From a bacterium (GTDB taxonomy: Bacteria > Patescibacteriota > Patescibacteriia > Patescibacteriales > GWC2-42-12), in contig JAURWF010000030.1 in NCBI GenBank assembly GCA_030655095.1, positions 1 to 24,354 of the forward strand: a DNA stretch of 24,354 nt, written 5' to 3'. A model generated the notes under the pieces. That model worked only from the letters and a program-made list of their open reading frames with translations. It did no database searches and was not told the DNA's origin. This document shows, piece by piece, positions 6,723-14,035 of the stretch (the stretch's first letter is position 1; each line of letters begins with the position of its first letter). A program made the position numbers and the translations under genes.

Positions 6723-7715
6723 TTAGTAGATAAATCCTTTTATAACTCTAGATTTTGAATCTAGCGTTCTGGAACTTTTCTTGGCAAATTTAACATAATT
6801 CATTTCGGAAATAGTAATTGTGCTACCGGAAACTTTTTCTACAATAGCGACATGTCCCCACCAAGATTCAGAGGAAACCATAATAGCTCCAACTCTTGGG
6901 GTTCGTCCGGTAGAATATCCAGCGGCTTTTGCATGATAGAGCCAAGTACCAGCATTTCCACCCCACGGAACATATCGTTTTTGCGCGACATACCAAGTAC
7001 AATAGCCATAAGGGAATCTATGTCCAGCGCCAGCTTTTCCATCGAGCGTTTTTCCACTTGAAAATGATTCATAAGGACGTTCGGCGATATTTAGCGGGCT
7101 AGTGACAGAAGGTGTTGGTTTTGGGATGTCTTTTTGGCCATCTGGAATAGTAATTTCTTGACCAACTTCTAAATCTCCATTAGCTGGCAAGTTATTGAAA
7201 GAAATAATTTTGTCCTTTTCCGCTTTATATTTTGTGGCAACAGTGTCAATTGTGTCTCCGCTTTTAATCACATATTTGAGACCAGAAACAGGTAGAATAA
7301 ATATCTTGTCTCCAGGTTTGATTGAATCGACATTATCCAACTCATTGGACCATAAAATAGTGTTGATTGAAATGTGATTAGCCGCTGCGATTGCGCCAAC
7401 TGTGTCGCCTTCTCGCACTTCATAAATAATAACTCCGCCATCTTCCTCTGGATCTTTTTTGATTGGACTATTGCCTGCCACCAAAGCTTGTCCTTGAATT
7501 ATCATCGATTCATCTTCGCGTTCTAAGCGGGCATTTTTTGGGTCAGGCAAAGTTTTAGCTTTAGATAGTCCAGCCAGGGTGGCACTATTTTTTCCGGCAG
7601 TTTTCAAAAACATATTGTCTTTCAGGGGGTTTTCATAGTTTTCATTTTCACCAAAATAGCCAAACAAAAAACCACTGGACTCGCGCCCTGCGGCTAGATT
7701 AGTAGCCGAAACCAA
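6723..7715 (-). CDS. LysM-LysM-CHAP secreted peptidoglycan hydrolase
   Basis: 330 residues from a TTG at 7715, but the true protein is longer. In order: hydrophobic segment ending FLVSATNLAAG, low-complexity linker, LysM 1 (about 97-141, YEVREGDTVGAIA...), LysM 2 (about 147-190, YVIKSGDTIDTVA...), then a CHAP domain with the catalytic Cys in YGYCTWYVAQKR and the His in WWGHVAIVEKV. It should bind and cut cell-wall peptidoglycan as an amidase or endopeptidase. The frame stays open to 7958, adding a basic N-terminus and the membrane segment NYSAFAVVVSSAFLV, yet contains no ATG, GTG or TTG there. An ATG at 7950 is in another frame and meets a TTTTTAAAA run, so a frameshift or sequence error near 7927-7936 is likely. 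Confidence 0.85.
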   Translation of the reverse strand: MVSATNLAAGRESSGFLFGYFGENENYENPLKDNMFLKTAGKNSATLAGLSKAKTLPDPKNARLEREDESMIIQGQALVAGNSPIKKDPEEDGGVIIYEVREGDTVGAIAAANHISINTILWSNELDNVDSIKPGDKIFILPVSGLKYVIKSGDTIDTVATKYKAEKDKIISFNNLPANGDLEVGQEITIPDGQKDIPKPTPSVTSPLNIAERPYESFSSGKTLDGKAGAGHRFPYGYCTWYVAQKRYVPWGGNAGTWLYHAKAAGYSTGRTPRVGAIMVSSESWWGHVAIVEKVSGSTITISEMNYVKFAKKSSRTLDSKSRVIKGFIY

Positions 7716-7986
7716 GAAAGCGCTCGAAACGACAACGGCAAAAGCCGAATAGTTTCGAAACAGATGCAGACCTTTTATAGTTTGATGTTGCTTGATAAAA
7801 GTTGCAACAACTTTCTGTTTGATATGAACCTGGTTTCGTATAAGTTGTAGATTTTCTCGAATATGAAGTTTTTTTACGCTGTCTATTAGTTTACTAATAG
7901 GGTTGGTCTTTCTTGTGGTCTTGATTTTAAAAAGCCTTCGAATAAGGCATTTTCTCTTCTAAGACCCTAATTTTTAACTCCAAATT

Positions 7987-8036
7987 AGTATATCTCTTTG
8001 GGCTGTTTTTGTCAAATGGAAATTATAGGGTATAAT
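7987..8036. promoter_or_regulatory. overlapping divergent promoters for the LysM-CHAP and xer genes
   Basis: Minus strand: TTGACA (8010-8015), 17-base spacer, TATACT (7987-7992), toward the hydrolase. Plus strand: TTGTCA (8009-8014), 16-base spacer, TATAAT (8031-8036), toward xer, whose ATG lies 11 bases further on. The two -35 boxes overlap in one palindromic TTTGTCAAA, so the polymerases would compete. Confidence 0.75.
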
Positions 8037-8047
8037 GAAATTAATTA

Positions 8048-9013
8048 ATGTCGCATAATATGAATATTAGAGATTATAAAACTCAATTTTTGGAATATCT
8101 TGAAGTGGAAAAACAGCGTTCACCCAAAACGATCGAAAATTATGATCGTTATTTGGAAAAATTTTTAGTTTGGGCAAAAATTAGCGATCCTAAAGATATC
8201 AATGATGATTTGATTCGAAATTTTCGTCTCTATCTCAATCGGTTCGTCGGTGAAAAAGGTCAAAATCTCAAGAAAATCACGCAAAACTACTATATTATCG
8301 CCATTCGATGTTTTTTGAAATATTTGGCCAAAAGAGATGTCAAAACTCTACAGGCGGAAAAGGTGGAAATTGGAAAAACGCCTGAGCGAGAGGTGGATTT
8401 TTTGGAAAATACTGAGGTGGAAAGAATTTTGGATGCGGCTGGCGGGGTAAATTTCAAATCTTTGCGTGATCGGGCCATCATGGAATTGCTTTTCTCAGCG
8501 GGCTTGCGAGTTTCGGAACTAACTAGTATCAATCGGGAAAAATTAAATCTGAAAAGTGGAGAATTGAGTGTGCGGGGCAAGGGCAACAAAATTAGGGTAG
8601 TTTTTATCTCAGACACCGCCTCGGCAGCTCTCAAAGAATATCTCAAAAAAAGGGAAGATATTGATCCGGCGCTATTTGTGCGTGACAAAGTGGGACTTAG
8701 GCAATTTGAGAGTAAGAAAAAAGAAAATAAGGATAAATCAGACAACTTGAGACTTACCCCACGTTCTATTCAGCGAATTGTCAAATACTATGCGCTAAAA
8801 GCTGGGATTGTGAAAGATGTTCATCCGCATACTCTGCGTCATTCTTTTGCCACGGATCTTTTGATGAATGGCGCCGATATCCGCAGCGTGCAAGCAATGC
8901 TTGGCCACGCTTCGATCAACACTACCCAAATTTATACCCACGTCACTAATCCGCACCTCAAAGAAGTCCATCAAGCTTTTCACGCCAGAAGAAGGAAAAA
9001 TAAAGCATTCTAA
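8048..9013 (+). CDS. xerC: tyrosine recombinase XerC/XerD-like
   Basis: 321 residues. An N-terminal SAM-like DNA-binding domain (about 1-95, FLEYLEVEKQRSPKTIENYDRYL) is followed by the catalytic domain with the expected residues: Arg in GLRVSELTSIN (about 152), Lys in VRGKGNKIRVVFI, H-x-x-R in HTLRHSFATDL (about 261-264), His in MLGHASINTT and the nucleophile Tyr in TQIYTHV (about 296). It would resolve chromosome dimers at dif. It could equally be named XerD or XerA; no second Xer is in the window. A charged insert (ESKKKENKDKSDN) precedes the HTLRH region. The leader is only about five bases, so translation is near-leaderless. Confidence 0.85.
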   Translation: MSHNMNIRDYKTQFLEYLEVEKQRSPKTIENYDRYLEKFLVWAKISDPKDINDDLIRNFRLYLNRFVGEKGQNLKKITQNYYIIAIRCFLKYLAKRDVKTLQAEKVEIGKTPEREVDFLENTEVERILDAAGGVNFKSLRDRAIMELLFSAGLRVSELTSINREKLNLKSGELSVRGKGNKIRVVFISDTASAALKEYLKKREDIDPALFVRDKVGLRQFESKKKENKDKSDNLRLTPRSIQRIVKYYALKAGIVKDVHPHTLRHSFATDLLMNGADIRSVQAMLGHASINTTQIYTHVTNPHLKEVHQAFHARRRKNKAF

Positions 9014-9021
9014 AGTATAAC

Positions 9022-9050
9022 TTGACTTATATTTTAGGGTATGATATAAT
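9022..9050 (+). promoter_or_regulatory. promoter for the DUF4143 ATPase gene
   Basis: TTGACT (9022-9027) and TATAAT (9045-9050) with a 17-base spacer, 31 bases before the ATG. No Shine-Dalgarno follows. Confidence 0.75.
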
Positions 9051-9081
9051 GCAACTATAAATATAATATAGCATTAAAATT

Positions 9082-10311
9082 ATGAATAGCGACGCATTAA
9101 AAAGGGATATTATTGATGAAATAACCAAATATTTAGGAACGGATAATATTATCGTTCTCCATGGTGCTAGGCAAGTAGGCAAAAGCCATATTCTTTTTTA
9201 TTTAAAAAAACAACTCGAGGATAATAACCAGAGAACCTATTTTTTTGATTTGGAAGACTCAAGATTTGCGGAAGTTTTAGATGCTGGGCTGGATTCAATG
9301 TTGAATTTTTTGAAAAATGAAAGTTATGACTTAGAAGAAATACAAAAAAATTCTCAAAAATTATATGTCTTTATTGATGAAGTTCAATATCTCAAAGACC
9401 CATCACCGCTTCTAAAATTGTTGATTGATCACCATAAATATATTCAGCTTATCGTGTCAGGATCTTCTAGTTTTAACATTAAATCTAAATTTTCTGATTC
9501 ATTGGTTGGTCGGACAGTTGATTTTGAAATATTTAATTTATCTTTTTCGGAATTTTTGCGATTCAAAAAAGAAAATATTAATATCTCTCATAAACTTGAT
9601 AAATTTCATTTAGAAAAAGTCCTAGGGTTATATGAGGAATATGCTATTTATGGCGGATATCCTAAAATTATTCTTGAGAATTCAATAGAAAAAAAAGAAA
9701 AATATCTCCAACAAATAATTGATACTTATATTAAAAAAGATATTCGCGATCTGGCTAATATCAAAAATATCGATAAGTTCAATGGTTTATTAAAAATTCT
9801 AGCCTCTCAAAGCGGGAATATGCTAAATGTTGCCGAGTTAGCCAAGGCTTGTCGCATTGCTCAACAAACAGTAGAGACTTATCTTTTTATTTTGGAAAAT
9901 ACTTATATCATAAAACTTATTCGGCCATTTAGTTCGAATGCTAAGGTGGAAATAGTTAAAACTCCTAAGATATTTTTTTATGATACGGGGATTCTTCAAA
10001 TGCTGTGGCTTAGAAATTTAGAAAAAACTTTCGTGGGGAATGTCTTTGAAACAAGTATATTTTCCGAATTAGTGAAAAAATATGGAGCGCAAAATATAAA
10101 TTATTGGCGCAATAAAAATCAAAATGAGATAGACTTTATTTTATCTCGAAAAGATGGGCTTTTACCGATTGAAGTGAAGAAGAATTTTGGAAATTTTCGA
10201 AAAGCCTCAATAACCTTTTTTCTTGATAAATATAAGGCAAAGGATTATAAAGTAGCTAGCATTTTAGGGGAAAAGAAAGATGAACATTTCATTTATCCTT
10301 GGGAATTGTGA
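9082..10311 (+). CDS. AAA ATPase with DUF4143 C-terminal domain
   Basis: 409 residues. N-terminal AAA core with Walker A GARQVGKS (about 28-35), FFDLEDSRFAEV, Walker B LYVFIDEVQYL (about 95-104) and sensor IQLIVSGSSSF, followed by LVGRTVDFEIFNLSFSEFL. The middle has a small winged-helix-like segment (LNVAELAKACRIAQQTVETYL). The end holds the DUF4143 nuclease-like motif NYWRNKNQNEIDFILSRK and LLPIEVKKN, the D...E-x-K pattern of restriction-endonuclease folds. Such proteins are widespread, often in patchily distributed copies, and their role is unknown; mobile-element or defence links have been proposed. It has its own promoter, ends in TGA, and is followed by tRNA genes. Confidence 0.85.
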   Translation: MNSDALKRDIIDEITKYLGTDNIIVLHGARQVGKSHILFYLKKQLEDNNQRTYFFDLEDSRFAEVLDAGLDSMLNFLKNESYDLEEIQKNSQKLYVFIDEVQYLKDPSPLLKLLIDHHKYIQLIVSGSSSFNIKSKFSDSLVGRTVDFEIFNLSFSEFLRFKKENINISHKLDKFHLEKVLGLYEEYAIYGGYPKIILENSIEKKEKYLQQIIDTYIKKDIRDLANIKNIDKFNGLLKILASQSGNMLNVAELAKACRIAQQTVETYLFILENTYIIKLIRPFSSNAKVEIVKTPKIFFYDTGILQMLWLRNLEKTFVGNVFETSIFSELVKKYGAQNINYWRNKNQNEIDFILSRKDGLLPIEVKKNFGNFRKASITFFLDKYKAKDYKVASILGEKKDEHFIYPWEL

Positions 10312-10316
10312 AAAGA

Positions 10317-10345
10317 TTGACCAATCTGTTTTTTTGAAATAGTAT
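10317..10345 (+). promoter_or_regulatory. promoter for the tRNA cluster
   Basis: TTGACC (10317-10322), 17-base spacer, TAGTAT (10340-10345). Transcription would start near 10352, just before the broken tRNA 5' end at 10360. Confidence 0.5.
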
Positions 10346-10359
10346 TAGAGATGTTATGT

Positions 10360-10378
10360 GGGTGTTTAGCTCAGCTTG
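10360..10378 (+). pseudogene. 5' fragment of a tRNA gene, interrupted in the D-loop
   Basis: GGGTGTTTAGCTCAGCTTG reads as an acceptor 5' strand, U8-A9, the D-stem GCTC and the start of a D-loop. It resembles the intact tRNA-Val next to it (GGGTCTGTAGCTCAGTTTG). No matching 3' half is visible after the cassette, so this is a remnant. Confidence 0.5.
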
Positions 10379-10488
10379 TCCCCCACCACTTCTAGGGTCT
10401 GTAGCTCAGTTTGGTTAGAGCGCTACATTGACATTGTAGAGGTCTCCAGTTCGAGTCTGGACAGACCCACCCTAAAAGTGGTGGGGGA
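10379..10488 (+). mobile_element. 110-bp cassette carrying tRNA-Val, bounded by TCCCCCACCACTT inverted repeats
   Basis: Perfect 13-bp inverted repeats TCCCCCACCACTT (10379-10391) and AAGTGGTGGGGGA (10476-10488) enclose one complete tRNA gene and almost nothing else. The same terminal sequence, with one base changed, encloses a 5S rRNA gene at 22950-23119. No transposase is encoded. No target duplication is visible. An alternative reading is an RNase III processing stem. Confidence 0.6.
10395..10469 (+). tRNA. tRNA-Val (GAC)
   Basis: 75 bases with acceptor GGGTCTG/CAGACCC and discriminator A, D-arm GCTC...GAGC, anticodon stem CTACA/TGTAG with loop TTGACAT (anticodon GAC), and T-arm TCCAG-TTCGAGT-CTGGA. 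The 3' CCA is not encoded, so a CCA-adding enzyme is required. Lies inside the inverted-repeat cassette. Confidence 0.95.
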
Positions 10489-10514
10489 TAAAGTTATAGC
10501 GTCAATTAAAATTT

Positions 10515-10586
10515 GGGACCATAGCTCAGTGGTAGAGCGCGCGACTCATAATCGCTTGGTCGAAGGTTCGAATCCTTCTGGTCCCA
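10515..10586 (+). tRNA. tRNA with CAT anticodon, best fit tRNA-Ile2 (lysidine-dependent)
   Basis: 72 bases: acceptor GGGACCA/TGGTCCC plus A, D-arm GCTC...GAGC, anticodon loop CTCATAA, T-arm GAAGG-TTCGAAT-CCTTC. The stretch GCGACTCATAATCGCTTGG matches that of bacterial tRNA-Ile2 (such as E. coli ileX, from memory), in which C34 is converted to lysidine by TilS so that it reads AUA. It lacks initiator-tRNA features; elongator tRNA-Met is the alternative. CCA is not encoded. Confidence 0.85.
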
Positions 10587-10647
10587 CAGTACATTTTATT
10601 TAAAGGATACTTTTTGTTTTATAAAAAAATCAAAGGAGGAAATTGTT

Positions 10648-10806
10648 ATGCAAACTATTATATCGAAAGATGCACAAGAAATGTTGAAAAAAATTTTAGG
10701 ATCTTGGGTTAAGTTAACGCCCAATAAAAAAGCACAGTACATAAAGAAAAGTAATGAAAGAAGTTTGGATAATAACAACGGGTTGCCTGGCGATTGGAAA
10801 AAGTAA
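10648..10806 (+). CDS. microprotein A, 52 residues, C-terminal LPGDW
   Basis: Preceded by a strong AAAGGAGG seven bases before the ATG. The product (MQTIISKDAQEMLKKILGSW..., ending NGLPGDWKK) is short, charged and soluble, with a predicted N-terminal helix. It is clearly paralogous to the next gene: both share the pattern ML/LL-x-x-x-L-x-x-W-x-x-LT, then A-x-Y, then LPGDW at the C-terminus. Function unknown. It follows the tRNA genes and may be co-transcribed with them. Too short for ordinary gene callers, but the ribosome binding site and the paralogue argue it is real. Confidence 0.7.
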   Translation: MQTIISKDAQEMLKKILGSWVKLTPNKKAQYIKKSNERSLDNNNGLPGDWKK

Positions 10807-10850
10807 AGTATCTTTTAAAAATAAAAAAAGGAGAACGACATCATGCCAAT

Positions 10851-11006
10851 ATGATTATTGAAATACCGGAAGCAATAAAAAAGGAACTGTTGGAAACATT
10901 AAGACCTTGGTATGGTTTGACGCTCGAGCAAAGAGCTGAATACCTCAGGGAAAGATCTACACAGCCATTTCCAAGTGTGGATGATCCTCTGCCAGGCGAT
11001 TGGTAA
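10851..11006 (+). CDS. microprotein B, 51 residues, C-terminal LPGDW, paralogue of A
   Basis: Starts MIIEIPEAIKKELLETLRPW and ends VDDPLPGDW. The LT-x3-A-x-Y and LPGDW elements align with microprotein A. The frame is open further upstream to 10794, but the Shine-Dalgarno GGAG (10830-10833) fits an ATG at 10843. That ATG opens a three-codon frame (MPI) whose TGA overlaps this gene's ATG, so translation may be coupled through a mini-ORF. A terminator follows 29 bases after the stop. Unknown function. Confidence 0.7.
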   Translation: MIIEIPEAIKKELLETLRPWYGLTLEQRAEYLRERSTQPFPSVDDPLPGDW

Positions 11007-11034
11007 AAAAGGTCTTCTTTTTTATAAAAAAAAC

Positions 11035-11078
11035 AAAAAAGCCAGTCAGCGAGATCCTTTCGTTTTCTGGCTTTTTTT
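11035..11078. terminator. bidirectional intrinsic terminator
   Basis: AAAAAAGCCAG (11035-11045) pairs with CTGGCTTTTTT (11067 onward), giving a stem with A- and T-tracts on either strand. It closes the microprotein transcript on the plus strand and can also stop the minus-strand operon ending at 11130. Confidence 0.9.
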
Positions 11079-11095
11079 ATTTCTGAAATTTTTTC

Positions 11096-11144
11096 AAAGC
11101 CGAGCTTTTTGAAAAGCTTAGGCTCTGTCCTAAAGCTCGGCTTT
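11096..11144 (-). terminator. hairpin overlapping the 3' end of the membrane protein gene
   Basis: Perfect 13-bp inverted repeat AAAGCCGAGCTTT (11096-11108) / AAAGCTCGGCTTT (11132-11144). The upstream arm encodes the last residues (KAEL) and stop of the 11130-12116 gene. There is no long T-tract right after it, so it may act with the terminator at 11035. Confidence 0.6.
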
Positions 11145-12116
11145 AGGATTTCTTTTCACTTCAATTACCGGCATTGGTTTTGAGAGTGGTTCGGTTGTAG
11201 TTTCAATTGTGACAATTTCTTCGGTAATTTTAGGCGAAGCAATCTCGTGGAAGAAAAGAATCCAGATAGCTTGAGAGAAAACTGCATAAATACTTTTGAC
11301 GAAAATGGCATAAAGAAAAAAAATAGCTATTCCAATCGCGCCGATAACAATTGCAGTAATTTCCCCTATGGCGAGATAACCAATACCGCTAAGAACTAGA
11401 AAAATAATAAACAAAAGTGGAAGGATAGCTAAGATAATTAGCATCAAAATAATTCCAAGCGGGATAAAAATCAAACTCAAAAGAATGCTGGCCCAAATGT
11501 TTTTGACAAAAAGATTGTAGGCATTCTCGACTGCTGGCCAGAAATTTAGTTTTCCTAGAATGGAATAAAAATAGCTGTAAGTTCTAAGGTAGTTTGAAAG
11601 AATTGCGATTGGGATAAAAATCAAAATTGCGAGAAACGCCAAGATTCCACCAATAATATAATTTTTATTGAAAAACAAAATGGCTACGGGCGCGATGAGA
11701 ATGAGGAGCGTGATAAAAATAAACAAACCCAATGAAAAATCAATAATAAATATTTTCCAGAAATTTTTCTTGCCAGAGTCCCAGCCTGATTTGAAATTAG
11801 CCACCTGTCCTTTGGAATTTTTTTCAATCGAAGCAATGAGTGCGCCTCGAGCAATGATGCAAAGGATGTAAAAAATAATTAGTAGCAAAAATACAATGAT
11901 TGTAAAGGTCAAAATCCAGTGCATATTTTGAGAAAAAAATTCTAGTATTTTTTCATTTTGCGCCGGATCAAGTTTTTTCTCTTCTCCTGAATTGAAAAAA
12001 TAATTCATGCTTCCCCCGCCACCTAATGTGATGAAAAAACCAAACCACCATAGGTAGCGATTTTTCCAAGTTATTTTCCAAGCATCCTTAATAATTTGGA
12101 GATAATTTATATTCAT
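11130..12116 (-). CDS. polytopic membrane protein, unknown, ftsH-linked
   Basis: 328 residues. Starts with a short amphipathic stretch, then WKNRYLWWFGFFITLGGGG, a motif seen at the start of many uncharacterised multi-pass proteins. About six long hydrophobic segments follow (roughly 20-35, 66-90, 125-150, 155-175, 205-240, 240-285). The C-terminus is polar and Glu/Thr/Pro-rich (about 295-328). It begins 15 bases after the ftsH stop on the same strand, so it is likely co-transcribed; being a substrate or partner of FtsH is only a guess. The A+T-rich composition with strong Ile/Leu bias makes remote homology hard to judge by eye. Confidence 0.7.
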   Translation of the reverse strand: MNINYLQIIKDAWKITWKNRYLWWFGFFITLGGGGSMNYFFNSGEEKKLDPAQNEKILEFFSQNMHWILTFTIIVFLLLIIFYILCIIARGALIASIEKNSKGQVANFKSGWDSGKKNFWKIFIIDFSLGLFIFITLLILIAPVAILFFNKNYIIGGILAFLAILIFIPIAILSNYLRTYSYFYSILGKLNFWPAVENAYNLFVKNIWASILLSLIFIPLGIILMLIILAILPLLFIIFLVLSGIGYLAIGEITAIVIGAIGIAIFFLYAIFVKSIYAVFSQAIWILFFHEIASPKITEEIVTIETTTEPLSKPMPVIEVKRNPKAEL

Positions 12117-12131
12117 ATTTTTATTTTAAAA

Positions 12132-14024
12132 TTATTTTTCAACTTCAACTGTAACTTTTTCTTCTTCTGCTTTTTCTTCAGCAACTACTTCTTCCTGTTT
12201 TACTTTTGGGGCTATCCCCATAATTTCATTAAATTCAATTTGTTCAATAGTTTCTTTTACCAAAAGAGTAGCAGAAAGTTTTTCCAACAATTCTTTTTTG
12301 TCTTGCAAGATATTCTCAGCCACCTTGTAGGCATTTTCAATAAAACTGGAAACTTGATGGTCAATTTCCTCAGCAGTTTTTTCGGAATAATTTTTTTCTT
12401 CATGCATTTCTTTGCCAAGAAAAACCATTTCTTGTTTGTGTCCAAAAGTTCTTGGTCCAAGTTCACTCATGCCATAGCGAGTGACCAAGCTTCGCGACAT
12501 ATTAGTAGCTCTTTCTAAATCATTGGAAGCTCCCGTAGTCACATCGCCAAAGGTTAATTTTTCACTCACATACCCTCCAAGGAGAACTGAAAGTTCGTCG
12601 ATGAAATAATTTCTTGAATGCAAGGTTTTGTCTTTTTCTGGAGTGCTGAAAGTGTATCCACCAGCATTGCCTCGAGAGATGATGGAAATCTTTTGCACTG
12701 GATCAGCATTTTTGAGAGTGGCAGCTAAAAGGGCGTGTCCTGCTTCATGATAGGCGATAATTTTCTTTTCTTCCTCATCAATTCGACGGCTTCTTCTTTC
12801 CGGTCCCAGAATTACTTTTTCAATTGATTCAGTTAGTTCATCCATCGAAATTGTTTTTCTGTTTCTGCGAGCGGCCAAAATTGCGCCTTCGTTTAATAGA
12901 TTGGAAAGATCAGCACCAGAAAAACCGGGAGTTCTTTGGGCAATTTGCCTGAGATCAGCATCTTTAGTGAGAGGTTTGTTTTTGGAATGCAATTTCAAGA
13001 TTTCTTCACGCTCAGCAATATCTGGTAAATCCATAGTCACTCGACGGTCAAAGCGTCCTGGGCGAAGAAGCGCTGGGTCAAGAACATCTGGTCGGTTGGT
13101 TGCTGCAATGATAATCACATTAGTATTAGTGTCAAAACCATCCATTTCTACCAAGATTTGATTCAATGTTTGTTCTCTTTCGTCATGTCCACCACCAAGT
13201 CCGGCGCCACGGTGTCGCCCGACTGCATCAATTTCATCGATAAAAATGATAGCTGGGGCATTTTTCTTGGCTTGCTTGAAAAGATCACGCACTCGTGAAG
13301 CACCTACTCCCACAAACATTTCCACAAATTCTGAACCACTGATGTTGAAAAATGGCACATTAGCTTCTCCCGCCACAGCCTTGGAAATCAAAGTCTTACC
13401 AGTCCCAGGGGAGCCAAGCAAAAGAACACCTTTGGGAATTTTTGCGCCTAAATCCAAAAATTTCTTGGGATTTTTCAAAAATTCTACGATTTCATATAGT
13501 TCTTCCTTAGCTTCCTTTGATCCGGCCACACTTTTGAAGGTCACTTTTTGATTCTTGTTTTTTGGATCAGTCATTCGAGCGCGCGAAGCCCCAAAAGACA
13601 TGGCCTGATTATTGCCTCTTTGGGCTTGTTTCAACATATACCAGATAAAGGCACCTACCAAAAGGAAAGGCAAAAGAAATGGCAAGATTGTGCCTAGCCA
13701 AAAAGCCAAACCAGACTCTCCCTGGATATCAATGCTGACATTTTGAATTTTTGCACTGTCTACACCATAATTTTTGAGAGTTTCTACGATTCCGCCACTA
13801 GTTTCTTTGGTAGACTTTTCAGCAGTGCCATCATTAAGGGAAATATCAAGATTATTGGTGTTGACCTTTATTTCCTTTACTTTGCCGTCATTTACTTGTT
13901 GAGCCAAGGTTGAAAGTGAGACCGAGGCTGGTTTTTTAGCTGGATTACCATAAAGAACGAGAATTCCCGAGATAAAAAGAAAGATTATGATGACAATACC
14001 GATGTTTTTGAATAATTTCTGCAT
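12132..14024 (-). CDS. ftsH: ATP-dependent zinc metalloprotease FtsH
   Basis: 630 residues from the ATG at 14022-14024. Order: N-terminal transmembrane helix (about 7-25), extracytoplasmic FtsH_ext domain, second transmembrane helix (LPFLLPFLLVGAFIWYML), AAA module with Walker A GSPGTGKT (about 204-211), Walker B IIFIDEIDAVGRHRG (about 258-270) and second region of homology with arginine fingers (PALLRPGRFDRR), then the protease with HEAGH (about 425-429) and the third zinc ligand in GASNDLERAT (about 500). It degrades misfolded membrane proteins and some regulators. The tail is Glu/Lys/Val-rich. The frame continues 25 codons upstream, but that part is encoded by a palindromic repeat and is not conserved FtsH sequence, so the shorter start is chosen. 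Confidence 0.95.
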   Translation of the reverse strand: MQKLFKNIGIVIIIFLFISGILVLYGNPAKKPASVSLSTLAQQVNDGKVKEIKVNTNNLDISLNDGTAEKSTKETSGGIVETLKNYGVDSAKIQNVSIDIQGESGLAFWLGTILPFLLPFLLVGAFIWYMLKQAQRGNNQAMSFGASRARMTDPKNKNQKVTFKSVAGSKEAKEELYEIVEFLKNPKKFLDLGAKIPKGVLLLGSPGTGKTLISKAVAGEANVPFFNISGSEFVEMFVGVGASRVRDLFKQAKKNAPAIIFIDEIDAVGRHRGAGLGGGHDEREQTLNQILVEMDGFDTNTNVIIIAATNRPDVLDPALLRPGRFDRRVTMDLPDIAEREEILKLHSKNKPLTKDADLRQIAQRTPGFSGADLSNLLNEGAILAARRNRKTISMDELTESIEKVILGPERRSRRIDEEEKKIIAYHEAGHALLAATLKNADPVQKISIISRGNAGGYTFSTPEKDKTLHSRNYFIDELSVLLGGYVSEKLTFGDVTTGASNDLERATNMSRSLVTRYGMSELGPRTFGHKQEMVFLGKEMHEEKNYSEKTAEEIDHQVSSFIENAYKVAENILQDKKELLEKLSATLLVKETIEQIEFNEIMGIAPKVKQEEVVAEEKAEEEKVTVEVEK

Positions 14025-14035
14025 AATATTTTTAC

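Noticed and set aside
10379..10488. CRISPR-like or integron attC-like array from the CCCCCACCA repeats
   Set aside because: Only one inverted pair per locus, no regular spacers, and no integrase or cas gene in the window; the Xer protein is the housekeeping type.
10376..10603. 75-codon plus-strand frame across the two tRNA genes
   Set aside because: The translated text is just the tRNA sequences; it is a common false gene call over tRNA clusters.
12096..12518. Phe-rich plus-strand frame opposite the ftsH 3' end
   Set aside because: Shadow of the Lys/Glu-rich FtsH tail; composition is an artefact of reading poly-Lys codons backward.
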